Of a DNA stretch of 64,000 nucleotides, positions 37,380 through 48,515 are shown piece after piece. The DNA lies in contig OX459104.1 of the NCBI GenBank assembly GCA_949775045.1, forward strand, positions 2,706,429-2,770,428. The letters run 5' to 3'. The notes under the pieces are model-generated. The model saw only the letters and a program-made list of their open reading frames with translations. It ran no database searches and was not told the DNA's origin. The position numbers and the translations under genes were made by a program. This DNA is from Metridium senile. Taxonomy: Eukaryota > Cnidaria > Anthozoa > Actiniaria > Metridiidae. How positions within the stretch are numbered: the stretch's first letter is position 1; each line of letters begins with the position of its first letter.

Positions 37380-37500
37380 CTATGCCCTTGGTGGAAATTG
37401 AACCCCATGGTTTCGGCTTTCTGGTTTCGCCAAGGGCATATGATATTTTTCTCATGATTTATATTTCACTTATACACCAAACGCATTTCAACCCATTAAA
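37380..37500 (-). mobile_element. tRNA-like SINE piece (B-box half)
   Basis: On the minus strand ATGGGGTTCAATTTCCACC resembles the T-arm/B box. It shares the GCATATGATATTTTTCTCA and TTTCACTTATACACC sequence with the SINE piece at 42330-42430. Confidence 0.45.
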
Positions 37501-37879
37501 TAAATATATGTAGTGCATTTAATCAAACCATTGAATAGTTGATGTTATCTAAATTGAAAAAGGAAATTACTATTTCAGTAATTGATTGATAAATTTGAAA
37601 TCAAGTGAAAAGTTTTCATTATTTCCAGGGGAGAATGACACGATTGTATGGCTTATTTTTTTCTTGAACGTTCTACTGCTTCACAACCTCAAAAAATTGA
37701 GCATTTTATCCTCATAATAAATCTCAAAAAATAATAATAATCTCTATTACTTATATTGCACAAATATTCTATCACTTTTTTATTGGTTCATCACTTTTCC
37801 CGCTTCGTATTTAATAAATAAACTTTATTTCTATAGCGCACTTATCCTGTGCGCTATTTTATACTCAGTATCTCTCTTA

Positions 37880-37990
37880 GTATAACTCTTTTAATTACTC
37901 CGACCAAGGGCTAAAGCTTGAAACATCAGTGAAATTAAATCAACATTTTTTTTTACGGTGTTACAAATTTCATTATATTACCTATTGAGC
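37880..37990 (+). repeat. Single Penelope-related repeat fragment
   Basis: CCGACCAAGGGCTAAAGCTT, GAAACATCAGTG and TTACGGTGTTACAAATTTC match the arrays. A further fragment is at 28340-28460. Confidence 0.65.
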
Positions 37991-38429
37991 AAATATCTAT
38001 ATGTAATATAATCAAATGCGCAAAAGGATGTGAAAAATATTGTTATATATCTTACAGCTTTATATTTTTTATTTATTTACTTAACAGTTTTTAGATGAAG
38101 TTTTACTTTAAATAATAAATGATCAAACATTCTTATCCTTAATTATTTTGATGGAAAATAATTTGTTTTTGTGAAGTTTAAATTATTTTTTCCATTCTTG
38201 ACTTGTGGATTATTGATATAAAAAATACAATAGTTATATTGTCAATTGACCTCACTTTGTGCTGTGGTAAAGATGTACATATGTAAGTAATTATTCTCTA
38301 GACAATAACAAACATCTATACCCTTTGTGTCATCAACTGGGGTACATAATATGAAAGTTTGACCTTAATAAAAGATGTAATAATAATCCCTCAAATATAG
38401 ATGATGTATCACTCAGTTATTTTTATAAT

Positions 38430-39960
38430 AATATATAACAATAATATATTGATGCTGATGATAATGAGTAATAAAATTCAAATAATAATAATGATGATAA
38501 TGATGATGATGATGATAATGGTTAATAGAATTCAAATGATAATAATGATGATGATGATGATGATGATGATAATGGTTAATAGAATTCAAATGATAATAAT
38601 GTTGATAATGATGATGATGATGATAATGGGTTAATAGAATTCAAATAATAATAATGATGATAATGATGATGATGATGATAATGGTTAATAGAATTCAAAT
38701 GATAATAATGATGATGATGATGATGATAATGGTTAATAGAATTCAAATGATAATGATGATGATAATGATGATGATGATGATGATAATGGTTAATATAATT
38801 CAAATGATAATAATGATGATAATGATAATGATGATGATAATGGTTAATAGAATTCAAATGATAATGATGATGATAATGATGATGATGATGATGATGATAA
38901 TGGGTTAATAGAATTCAAATGATAATGATGATGATGATGATGATAATGGGTTAATAGAATTCAAATGATAATAATGATGATGATAATGATAATGATGATA
39001 ATAATGGGTAATAGAATTCAAATGATAATAATGATGATGATGATGATAATGGGTTAATAGAATTCAAATGATAATAATGATGATGATGATGATAATGGGT
39101 TAATAGAATTCAAATGATAATAATAATGATGATGATGATGATAATGGGTTAATAGATTTCAAATGATAATAATGATGATGATAATTGGTTAATAGATTTC
39201 AAATAATGATAATGATGATGATAATGATGATAATGGGTTAATGAATTCAAATAATAATAATGATGATGATGATGATAATGGGTTAATAGAATTCAAATGA
39301 TAATGATAATGATAATGGGTTAATATATTTTAAATAATAATAATAATAATGATGATAATGGGTTAATATATTTCAAATAATAATAATGATGATGATGATG
39401 ATAATGGGTTAATATAATCCAAATAATAATAATGATGATAATGATGGTGATGATGATAATGGTTAATAGAATTCAAATGATAATGATGGTGATAATGATG
39501 ATGATGATAATGGGTTAATGAATTCAAATAATAATAATGATGATGATGATGATGATAATGGTTAATAGAATTCAAATGATAATGATGATGATGATGATAA
39601 TGGTTAATAGAATTCAAATGATAATAATGATGATAATGATGATGATGATGATAATGGTTAATAGAATTCAAATGATAATAATGATGATAATGATGATGAT
39701 AATGGGTTAATAGAATTCAAATGATAATAATAATAATGATGATAATGATGATAATGGGTTAATAGAATTCAAATAATAATAATGATGATAATGATAATGA
39801 TGATGATAATGGTTAATAGAATTCAAACGATAATGATGATGATAATGATAATGATGATGATAATGGTTAATAGAATTCAAATGATAATGATGATGATGAT
39901 GGTGATTGGTTAGTAAAATTCAAATAATAATGATGATAATAATAATACTAAGACTTTATG
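38430..39960 (+). repeat. 1.5-kb minisatellite with regular GAATTC sites
   Basis: Roughly 30 units of TAATAGAATTCAAATGATAA followed by (GAT/AAT)n of variable length, 38-60 bp each. Both strands give false ORFs (poly-M and Tyr/His-rich). Confidence 0.9.
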
Positions 39961-40459
39961 TTATGTTTAATAAACGAGCAAGAGTGTTTTATCAGGATTT
40001 AAAACCACAAGGCGAAGCCAAGTGGTTTTAGACCTGATAAAACACGATTTGCAAGTTTATTGAACGTCTTCAAAAACTCCAACATATATTTTATGTTTTT
40101 GTAAAAAAAAAAATCAAGAATTTATGAAGGTTTGTTAAGATTTCTTTTGTCAATTTCTCATGGATTATTAAGGAGTTTTTGAATTAAAACACTCTCCATG
40201 CTATACATACAATGTAACATTATGCTATAGGTGGCTCTTGAGAATCTTTGCTTTTGGGACAGGATATAATTTAAATCAATATTTCTAAAGCTTATAGACT
40301 TAATGCTAACTTCCCTCCATAAATAAAAACCTTATCTTAAACAATAGTCACCATCATCAGAAAAAATTAAAAATAAATAAATAAATATGTATTTTTGGAA
40401 AGTTTTAATGCCATGAATATAATTCTAGTGAATCTATTATGATAATGAATCAAAATTAC

Positions 40460-40585
40460 AAAATAGGAATTAATTAAAAGACAAAAGAAGAAGTTCAGCT
40501 TGAGTAATATGCTTTTGTATTTTAATTAATTCCTATTTTGTAATTTTCTTTTTAATATGACAATGTTATTGCAATTAGGTGTAAC
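40460..40585. mobile_element. Partial foldback related to 30371-30612
   Basis: AATTAATTAAAAGACAAAAG is inverted 45 bp later; it ends GCAATTAGGTGTAAC. A similar partial copy lies at 14192-14310 in a GCC1 intron. Confidence 0.6.
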
Positions 40586-40735
40586 TCTCGATCTAATATA
40601 GAGATGTTGCTAAATTAGATTTAGTAAAGCACAAGATTTGTATGTGTTCAGTGAACTGACGTTTCCTTTCTAGCCTTGTTGTGGTGTTTTTCTCACTTTT
40701 GTAATTCTCATAACTTCTCGAGATGTTATTATTTT

Positions 40736-41160
40736 TGTCTCAAACTTTTTACCATTGATGATGTCATTCTAATCTATAATTTTGATAAAGTGGTCAATAA
40801 ACCTCTTTACCTCTGTATGCAAATTGCCCATTTCAGACTATGTGTCATTCCCTTGAGAATTGTTCTTTTATGATGAACGTGTCATATCATTTACATGTGA
40901 AAGAAACAATTCCCAAGGGTAGCATCACGTGATCTGAAATGGGACAACAAACAAGGAAGGTAAAGAGGTCTATTAAAATATGAATTTTAAAAAATAGGAC
41001 AATTAAATATTTTCATTAAGTCTAAATATCATCAGTTCTTATTTTCTGTTCCTATTTTTATTTTTCTGTTCCTATTTTCATCAGTTAATATTTTTGTCTC
41101 AAACTTTTTACCTTGATGATGTCATTCTAATCTATAATTTTGATAAAGTGGTTAATTAAA
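40736..41160 (+). repeat. Direct duplication split by a foldback MITE
   Basis: GTCTCAAACTTTTTACC through TTGATAAAGTGG occurs at 40736 and 41093. Between them is a foldback at about 40799-40972 with CCATTTCAGA and CAATTCCC inverse pairs and AAACCTCTTTACC ends. Confidence 0.65.
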
Positions 41161-41453
41161 TTATGAATTTTTATTATTATCATTAAGTCTATATATCATC
41201 AGTTCTTTCAATGGACAGATGGCGTTGATAAGTGTATTTCCCTTGGTTGTCAATGGTTATAATTAAACACCTTGAACAATGCATGGATTTGAATGATTAG
41301 TTCTTGGTTGGGTTGCTTAGAAACCACACTCTTATTATTGCTCCCTTTCTTTTTATTGCACTTTTTACTGATTTTTTTTTCATTGATTTTATCAGTGAGG
41401 ATACTCGAACTATAAACATTTTTTTTAAACCACAATGAACGAACAGATTAGAA

Positions 41454-41630
41454 ATAAAAATGGAAACTAGCGAGTAAACTAGTATAGACTGCGTCGGTGT
41501 TTGATATAAACGATAGGTAATATAATGAGATTTGTAACAAATGTTGACTTAACTTTACTGATGTTTCGAGCTTAAAAAAAGTTAAGTCAACATTTTTTAC
41601 GGTGTTACAAATTTCATTATATTACCTATA
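41454..41630. repeat. Inverted pair of Penelope-related repeat fragments
   Basis: GAAACTAGCGAGTAAACTAG through TGACTTAACTTTACTGATG is followed by GTTAAGTCAACATTTTTTAC in the opposite sense. Confidence 0.65.
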
Positions 41631-41872
41631 GATTAGAAATAAGATTTATTATAAACACTTAGTATATTTGAACTCACTGCGAGGTTTTGAAGCAGTAGAA
41701 GGCGCCGAAAATAATAACATAAAAAAAGTCAAGCGTTCACGGTTCAAGTATTCTCACTGTAAAACAGTCTTCCTCTCATTTTACATTTTTAAACTTTCTA
41801 AAGAATCTCCAAACATGGAAAAAAAAAAAAAAAAATTAAATATAAAAAAAAATAAGTTGTGGTGTAGTGGTT

Positions 41873-42331
41873 AAAGTGCACCTGACGCCCTTCATGATAT
41901 TTTGCGAATCTGTTGTACATGAGGTGTATAATAAGTGTACTTAATAGTTTTTGATGTCGACCTCTCCTTTCTGAGATATAAACATTTGAAATCTGAAAAT
42001 GCAAATGAGGTGACGTCATCCCAGGAATTTGTCAAAGTTTTGTTTCAAAGCTGACAGCAAGATTGTTTTTGTAAAGTAGTAAAAATGTTAATGGTAGTGT
42101 GAATATTAGTAATACAGATATTGAGCTTTAAAAAATTGCTATAATTATTTCCAGAGAACTTTTGTATATTTAATGAGGCCTGGAATGACGTCACTTCATT
42201 TGCATTTTCAGATTTCAAATGTTTATATCTCAGAAAGGAGATGTCGACATCAAGAAAAATTAAGTTAACTTATTATATACCTCATGTACAACAGATTCGC
42301 AAAATATCACGAAGGGCGTCAGGTGCACTTT
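41873..42331. mobile_element. Foldback with about 150-bp arms inserted in a tRNA-like sequence
   Basis: AAAGTGCACCTGACGCCCTT, GATGTCGACxTCTCCTTTCTGAG-type and TTCAGATTTCAAATG blocks are inverted across a 110-bp centre. The left flank GGTGTAGTGGTTAAAGTGC resembles an A box and the right flank has GTGGGGTTCAATTCCCGCC, a B box. Confidence 0.65.
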
Positions 42332-42654
42332 AACACATCGGTCTAGAAAACCGAAACCGTGGGGTTCAATTCCCGCCAAGTGCATATGATATTTTTCTCA
42401 CGTATCTGTATTTCACTTATACACCTAATGCAATTCTTTATTAACCAAAAAAAGGCATTAACACTAAAAGAAATGTCATATGACGAGTCATAAGTTTGCT
42501 CTAAATGCTTGATACTAGTGTTAATTGTGAACATATATTTCTTAGTTCTTATTCCATGTTCACTGTTAGTAGTCGTAATGCAGTTAAAAATGGAAATTTC
42601 AACTGTTGAAAACAAATAAAAAATAATGTGTCACTTGTTGTAGTGTTATCTCTA

Positions 42655-43135
42655 CGTTACGTGATAGGTAATATAATGAAATTTGTAACAACGTGAAAAA
42701 TGTTGACTTAACTTTACTTTTTTAGTAAAGTTAAAGTCAACATTTTTAACGGTGTTAAAAATTTCATTATATTGCCTATCGTTTATATCAAACACCGACG
42801 CAGCCTATACTAGTTTACTTGCTAGTTTCTATTTCTATTTTTTTATGGTGTTACAAATTTCATTATATTACCAATCGTTTATATCAAACACCGACGCAGC
42901 CTATACTCGCTAGTTTCTATTTCTATTTTTTACGGTGTTACAAATTTCATTATATTACCTATCGTTTATATCAAACACCGACGCAGCCTATACTAGTTTA
43001 CTCGCTAGTTTCCATTTATCGTTTATATTAAACACCGACGCAGCCTATACTAGTTTACTCGCTAGTTTCCATTTATCGTTTATATTAAAAACCGACACAG
43101 CCTATACTAGTTTACTCGCTAGTTTCTATTTAACG
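42655..43135 (+). repeat. Second array of the TTACGGTGTTACAAATTTC repeat
   Basis: Five copies of the same unit as 23905-24620, the last two shortened to about 55 bp, preceded by an inverted partial copy (42661-42720). Confidence 0.75.
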
Positions 43136-43889
43136 TTAATGTCATTTTGTCATTTTGACTGTATATGACTAACTTTCAAAGCCATTTTGAGTATAATGAA
43201 AAAAGTAAGGATAATAAATAATTTAATTATATTTAATTCATAATGTATCACTCCTAAGTAATATAAATTAAGAAAAATTAGTAATGACAACATTTGAGTA
43301 TTTGCACGTACTTGTTATAGTATTACAATCAATTCTGTAGAAAAAAAAAAAATAGCCTGAGCAACAACAACAAAACTGAAAAAAATATCGTACATGCAAA
43401 GCTGAAAAAAATATCCCACCTAACCTCGAGGGTAAAAAATACTCTCCCCCTCCCCCCAAATTAAAACATCTCATATTTCAAATACAAATCAGCACTGGGT
43501 GATAATGATAATTTTTTTTTTTTAATCTATTCGTTCAAATGTTGGTAAAAAAGGTAACAGAAAAAGTCAAAGTGTTCACGGTTCGAGTGCCCTAACTGTT
43601 AATTTCATTTTTGGCGTAGTTTCTGTTTATTTTGTAGTCAGTCCGCACTTCTTCTATTCAATTATACATACATTCTGAGCACACACCAATTAGTGATTTT
43701 ATTTCTTAATTGGTCTAATCTATCTGGGTGCATAATTACCATTGAAGTGATCTTTTCAACGTGGCACCATTTAACATTGAAACAAGAAAAGCAACGATCA
43801 TTTCATGCGAAGATTATGTTCCTTATACATAGTGTACTTTTGATAGAAATAGAATCTTATCATTTCTCCTGTTCAGAAAGTAAGTACGA

Positions 43890-44125
43890 AAATAAGTGAT
43901 TTAGTGAGTAAGTAGGAAAATGAGTATGCAAGTAAGTAAGCAATAACGTATGTTAGTAGGTAGGTAGGTAAGTAAGTAAGTAAGTAGGTAAGTAAGCAAG
44001 TAAGTAAGCAAGTATATGTAAGTAAGTAGGTAAGCAAGTAAGTAGGTAAGTAAGTAAGCAAGTAAGTAAGTAAGCAAGAACGTAAGTAAGTGGATAAGTA
44101 AGTAAGTAGGTAAGTAAGTAAGCTT
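43890..44125 (+). repeat. (AAGT)n/(AGGT)n microsatellite
   Basis: AAGTAAGTAAGTAGGTAAGT runs; the minus strand gives a false LTYLLTYL-type protein. Confidence 0.9.
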
Positions 44126-44651
44126 TAAGAGCTTTAGCTTTCCATGCTCGCAGAACTACTAAAATACACAAAATTTCTGCCAGTAAAAAATATGCTTCAA
44201 TCAATTCAAAACTCTGTGAAATCGATGTGCAAGTATACTATAAAGAATAGGATTTTTAAACGGACAAATATAAACTTCAATGTTATCAATATATGATCTA
44301 AAATAAAAACTTAGTGAGGCGATATTATCGGCGATGGCTAGCGGGCAGTTGTAGTACTTGTTGCTCTGGAAATACAATTGATTGACGTCCACCAGGATCT
44401 AGACGGCAAACATCTTCTATTTCTTTTAAAAGCAAAATCATCCAGGCGTTCCTCGTAGCGCGCAGAAAGGATGTTTCGTGAAAGGCGTGTGTTTGACAGA
44501 CAACGGCGCAATATAGTGAACCAAATCCTACAAAAAAAAAAGGCTTATAGAATATTAAAGTTGTCCTTCAGTAGCATTTTGAAAGGTATTATGAGAGTAG
44601 GTTTGAGGCCATGTACAACTGTATTTATTCGGATCTTGAGCAGCTTTGAGC

Positions 44652-44683
44652 AGCTTTCGTCGGACGCCGACATCATCAGAATA
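44652..44683 (-). ncRNA. Hammerhead-like core (CTGATGA ... GAAA)
   Basis: Minus strand: CTGATGA at 44679-44673, then a GTCGG-CGT-CCGAC hairpin, then GAAA at 44658-44655. This is the conserved hammerhead core order with a 5-bp stem II, but one extra base sits between CTGATGA and the hairpin, and stems I and III are not clear. Penelope-like elements are known to carry hammerheads. Treat as a candidate only. Confidence 0.35.
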
Positions 44684-44984
44684 TAGATGCTTATATTGAC
44701 AGAAATTTAATTTGAAAAGTCGTGCTTGCATTTTGACAGCCGAATGACAGTCTCAGTTGGTCTGGAATCGACGAAAGATTTTTATCTAACAATGTTTACA
44801 GTTTAACAATTTGCATAAAAACTTGAATGACAGTTACAAGTTATTAAATTCTTCTATATACACTGTTAATTTCAATTTGACTCTTATTTGATAAATTATA
44901 ATTTACATAGTCACATAACCATAGTTTATAAACTATAAAACAATTTTTTGACTGGTAAACGTATTATATTGTATAGCATCGTAT

Positions 44985-45240
44985 CGTATCATGTACAATA
45001 TTGTATCGTATACCATTGTATGATGTCCTATCGTATCGTATCATATCCTATCGATCGATAGGGGATCGCATCGCATCGCATCGTTTCATGTTGTATCATA
45101 TTGTATTGTATTATTTCCTATCGTATCTTATCCTATTAATCGATAGGGTATCGCATTGCATCGTATCACATTGTATAAATTGTATCGTATCCTATTGTAT
45201 TATTTCGTATCATATCCTATCGATCGTAAAACCGTCTCGT
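44985..45240 (+). repeat. TATCGTATC degenerate repeat
   Basis: TATCGTATCGTATC, GCATCGCATCG and two ATCGATCGATAG/TTAATCGATAGGG stretches give a loosely repetitive tract that ends just before the acceptor at 45311. Confidence 0.75.
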
Positions 45241-45311
45241 CGCCTCGTAACATATTATATTATATCGTATTTATTTCACTCATTTTAAAATTGCTATGTT
45301 CTCTATTTTCA

Positions 45312-48300
45312 GGAGCCATTGACACTTGCAGTTCAAGTTTAATGCTCTCTTAGTGGTGGATCTCCTAAAGTGCTTCAAAACTCTTCAAAATCAACTTCAA
45401 GGCATCCTTTTCGTCGTAGCTGTCCGATATATTTTACAGCTCTTTATTTATTCATGATTCAACCAATTTACATCCTTGTAAATTTAAACATTCAGCTTCC
45501 GAGTTTAATACAGCAACAAGAATCAGACAACGATTGGCTAACGTTTAAACTTCAAAAACACCGCCACTAAAAACACTTCAGGAAGATCTCAAGATAATAG
45601 AATACAGTGCTATAGACTCAGACGTTCTTTAATTAAATTTGTTCACAAGATTTGGCGATAACAAGCGGTTTCGTGTATACGTTCGCTGGATGTTTTGACT
45701 TTAAGAACTGTTTCCCCGCAGTTTGTAAACATTCAACTCTTCAATAGTCACAAAAGGCGACTTTTTGCGATAACAAACAGTACACGTTCGTGGATATATT
45801 CGCTGGAAGTTTTCACTTAAAGAACTGTTTCCTTGCAGTTTGTAGACATTCAAATCTTCGATAGTCACAAAAGGTGACTTTTCTACAAACCGAAAGTCTT
45901 CTAGACTCTTCTAGTACAGTTCCTCAACGGTTAATGCAGCCGGCGTTCTTGGATTTGTGTTGGCGTTGAGGCGACTTCGTGGTGATACTTTCAAAGATCC
46001 AACGCTACAATAGTCAACACTGATGGTACATAAACGTTAAATTTCTACACTTCACAGAACCACCATTTGAAGATAACAGTACAGTTTTCACAACATAGTT
46101 TCTTCAGGTTGGCATTAAGGTTTTCGTCATACCACTTGTGTATTTCGTGGTTCTAGTTGTGAATGTATGAAACTGAGTGTTTCTTAGAGGTACGCTTGAA
46201 AATATTTTCTAAGCTGAATATTGAAAAGTTATATACATCTGCAAAAAAAGAAATGAAGATACCAGCCAAATTACAGCCAATCACAAAGACAGACACTTCA
46301 TCTTCTGACTTAAAAAGCTTCGTTCGTAAAATCTAACGCCGAAAACGTTTGAACTACGGAGAACAACGACATCTGCAGAATCTGATTATTGTCCTGTACA
46401 AGCATTTCGAAACATCGTTTGTTTATAAAACAAACGTTTCTATTTCCTTTTCGTTCCTGACTCCTGACTCCTGACATGAAACATTTCTAACGTGAAAAAC
46501 ATTCGGTACGCATGCCTACATAATCTTCAAAATCCAAAGTTACGTCGTTAATAGTGTAAGCGTTTTCTACTTGTAGAAGAGACTGCAGATGCTAACGATA
46601 AAAACATTCTGAACGCAAACCTACATAATCTACAAAATCCAAAGTTTAGTCATAAGTGTAAACGTTGTCTAACTACGTATACAAGAGCTCACTGTTTAAC
46701 GCCTTGGATAATTGTTTCTATCTGAAAAAGACAAAGACCACTTATTTGCATCGCTTCACATTTAGAGACATTGTTCCCGTTTGAAGAGCAAATACAAAAA
46801 AAAATACACTTCTTGAAAATAACAGCTTCGGGGCAATGGTCATAGACAATTGTGTATACAAATAATATCTTACTAAAACAGGAATTGTATCATTGCCAAG
46901 ACTCCGTCTTCATAATTGGAACATTGTTCGAATTCCGCAAAACAAGATTATCAAGGAAGTCGTAAATACATCTTTCTAATTGGACAAATAATTCATTAAC
47001 AGGAGCTCGTCATTTTTGGTATTCAACTTTGAACTTTAGTCTCCAATCATCGTAGGAGCTGAAAACCATATTGTTGGGCTAAAATTTACAACTATTTTGG
47101 GATTGGATTCTTCATTTGAACCGAAAACCTCAAGTTGTATTTGAAATTCTCATTTTATTGGATATTGTATCAAACTGTTTTAAGCTTGAAACTCTGTGAC
47201 TCAAATTTCAACATATTTGAGATTTGAAATTCTTCTTTGGACGCAAGTGTCAAGTTGTTGGAAAAATTCCCATTTTTCTGGATGTAAATTTTGAATTTGG
47301 AAACCGATTTAACCTCGTTGGATCCCATATTGCTGAAATTGAAACCGCGATTATTGGATGAATATCTAAAGTTTACAATCATTGTAAGTCATACGATCTT
47401 TCCTTTCATATGTTAATCATTGAAACCACTAGAAAGATCTTGATAACAGATATTTGTATAGACAAGTTAATTAGAGTGAAACTCAACCAACTCGTATCAA
47501 CACTGCAAAAAGATGTTTAGCTAGACGATTTAGTTTGGATAGAAAACTTGTCCTATTTTAATTGGGCTGTAAATCGTCTTAACCACAACTACAAAGAAAA
47601 TACTATCAACAATTTAGTTAGAAGATTCAGTTTGGAAAGAAAACTTGTCCTATTCTAACTGGGCTGTAAATCGTCTTGAACACAACTACAAAGAAAATAC
47701 TATCGACAGTTTGAAAACATTTCGAAAAGAAGCATTAGTTTGGACAGAAAACGTGTCTTCCTATTCCACTTGGGCTGTAAATCTTCTTGAATACATCGAC
47801 AAAGAAAATATAACGTCACAACAACGATACATTATTTCTAAAAGAAAAGTTCTTCACGTCATACAACAACTCTAGCTGTGAATCGACTTGAATAAAGCTA
47901 CAAAGAAGCTGTATCAAAAAAATTAACTTTCAGTAGGAATTCATTCATTCAACTTCTGTTATTTTTCAAGAATACAGCGAAAGAGGTGTTTGTACAAATA
48001 TCCTTTGTGCACCACTTCCCCTCGGAAAAGAAAACATCTCAAAGAAAAACCGCTATTGAGAAAAGTTTAGAATTTTCGCAAAATATCTTTGTTCTCATTG
48101 AACACAGGTACAATCATTTGTTGTGAATACAGAACAAAGTGAAACACAACCCATAATAATACAAATAATAAGCCACTCTGGTTGTCTTGCTAAAAGAAAG
48201 CATCTTAAAGAAACAACCACTGCTGAGAAAAGTTCAGAATTATAATAAAACGTCTCATTGAACACAGACAGGATCACCTGGTGTGAAAACAGAACAAAGT

Positions 48301-48515
48301 GAATCACGACTCGAAATAATACCTACAATAAGCCACTCTGGTTGTAGCTTGAAAACATCTCAAAGAAAAAACTACTGAGAAAAGTTTAAAATTAAAATAA
48401 AACATCTCATTGAACACAGACAGGATCACCTGTTGTGAAAACAGAACACAGTGAATCACGACTCGAAATAATACCTATTTTAAGCCATTATAGCTTGGTA
48501 GTCAATTATTTCAGC
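45312..48515 (+). other. Long leader region upstream of the GT31 gene
   Basis: Begins after a good acceptor (CTCTATTTTCAG at 45300-45311) and runs without obvious coding potential to the GT31 start. It contains diverged direct repeats: three copies of a roughly 100-150 bp unit at 47520-47830 (TTGGGCTGTAAAT core) and three copies at 48090-48480 (GATCACCTG..GTGAAAACAGAACA core). If transcribed it would be a very long 5' UTR exon with many short upstream ORFs. Transcription is not shown by sequence. Confidence 0.3.

Larger units (their letters stand above)
36000..38400. other. AT-rich stretch with no recognised gene
   Basis: No exon-like frame, no long repeat. A tRNA-like SINE piece at 37380-37500 and a Penelope-related fragment at 37880 are the only features seen. 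Confidence 0.5.

Noticed and set aside
38401..39671. [19 protein letters not shown] and Tyr/His-rich ORFs
   Set aside because: Minisatellite translation with no start or splice context.
43873..44204. LTYLLTYLLTY membrane-like protein
   Set aside because: Reverse reading of an (AAGT)n microsatellite.
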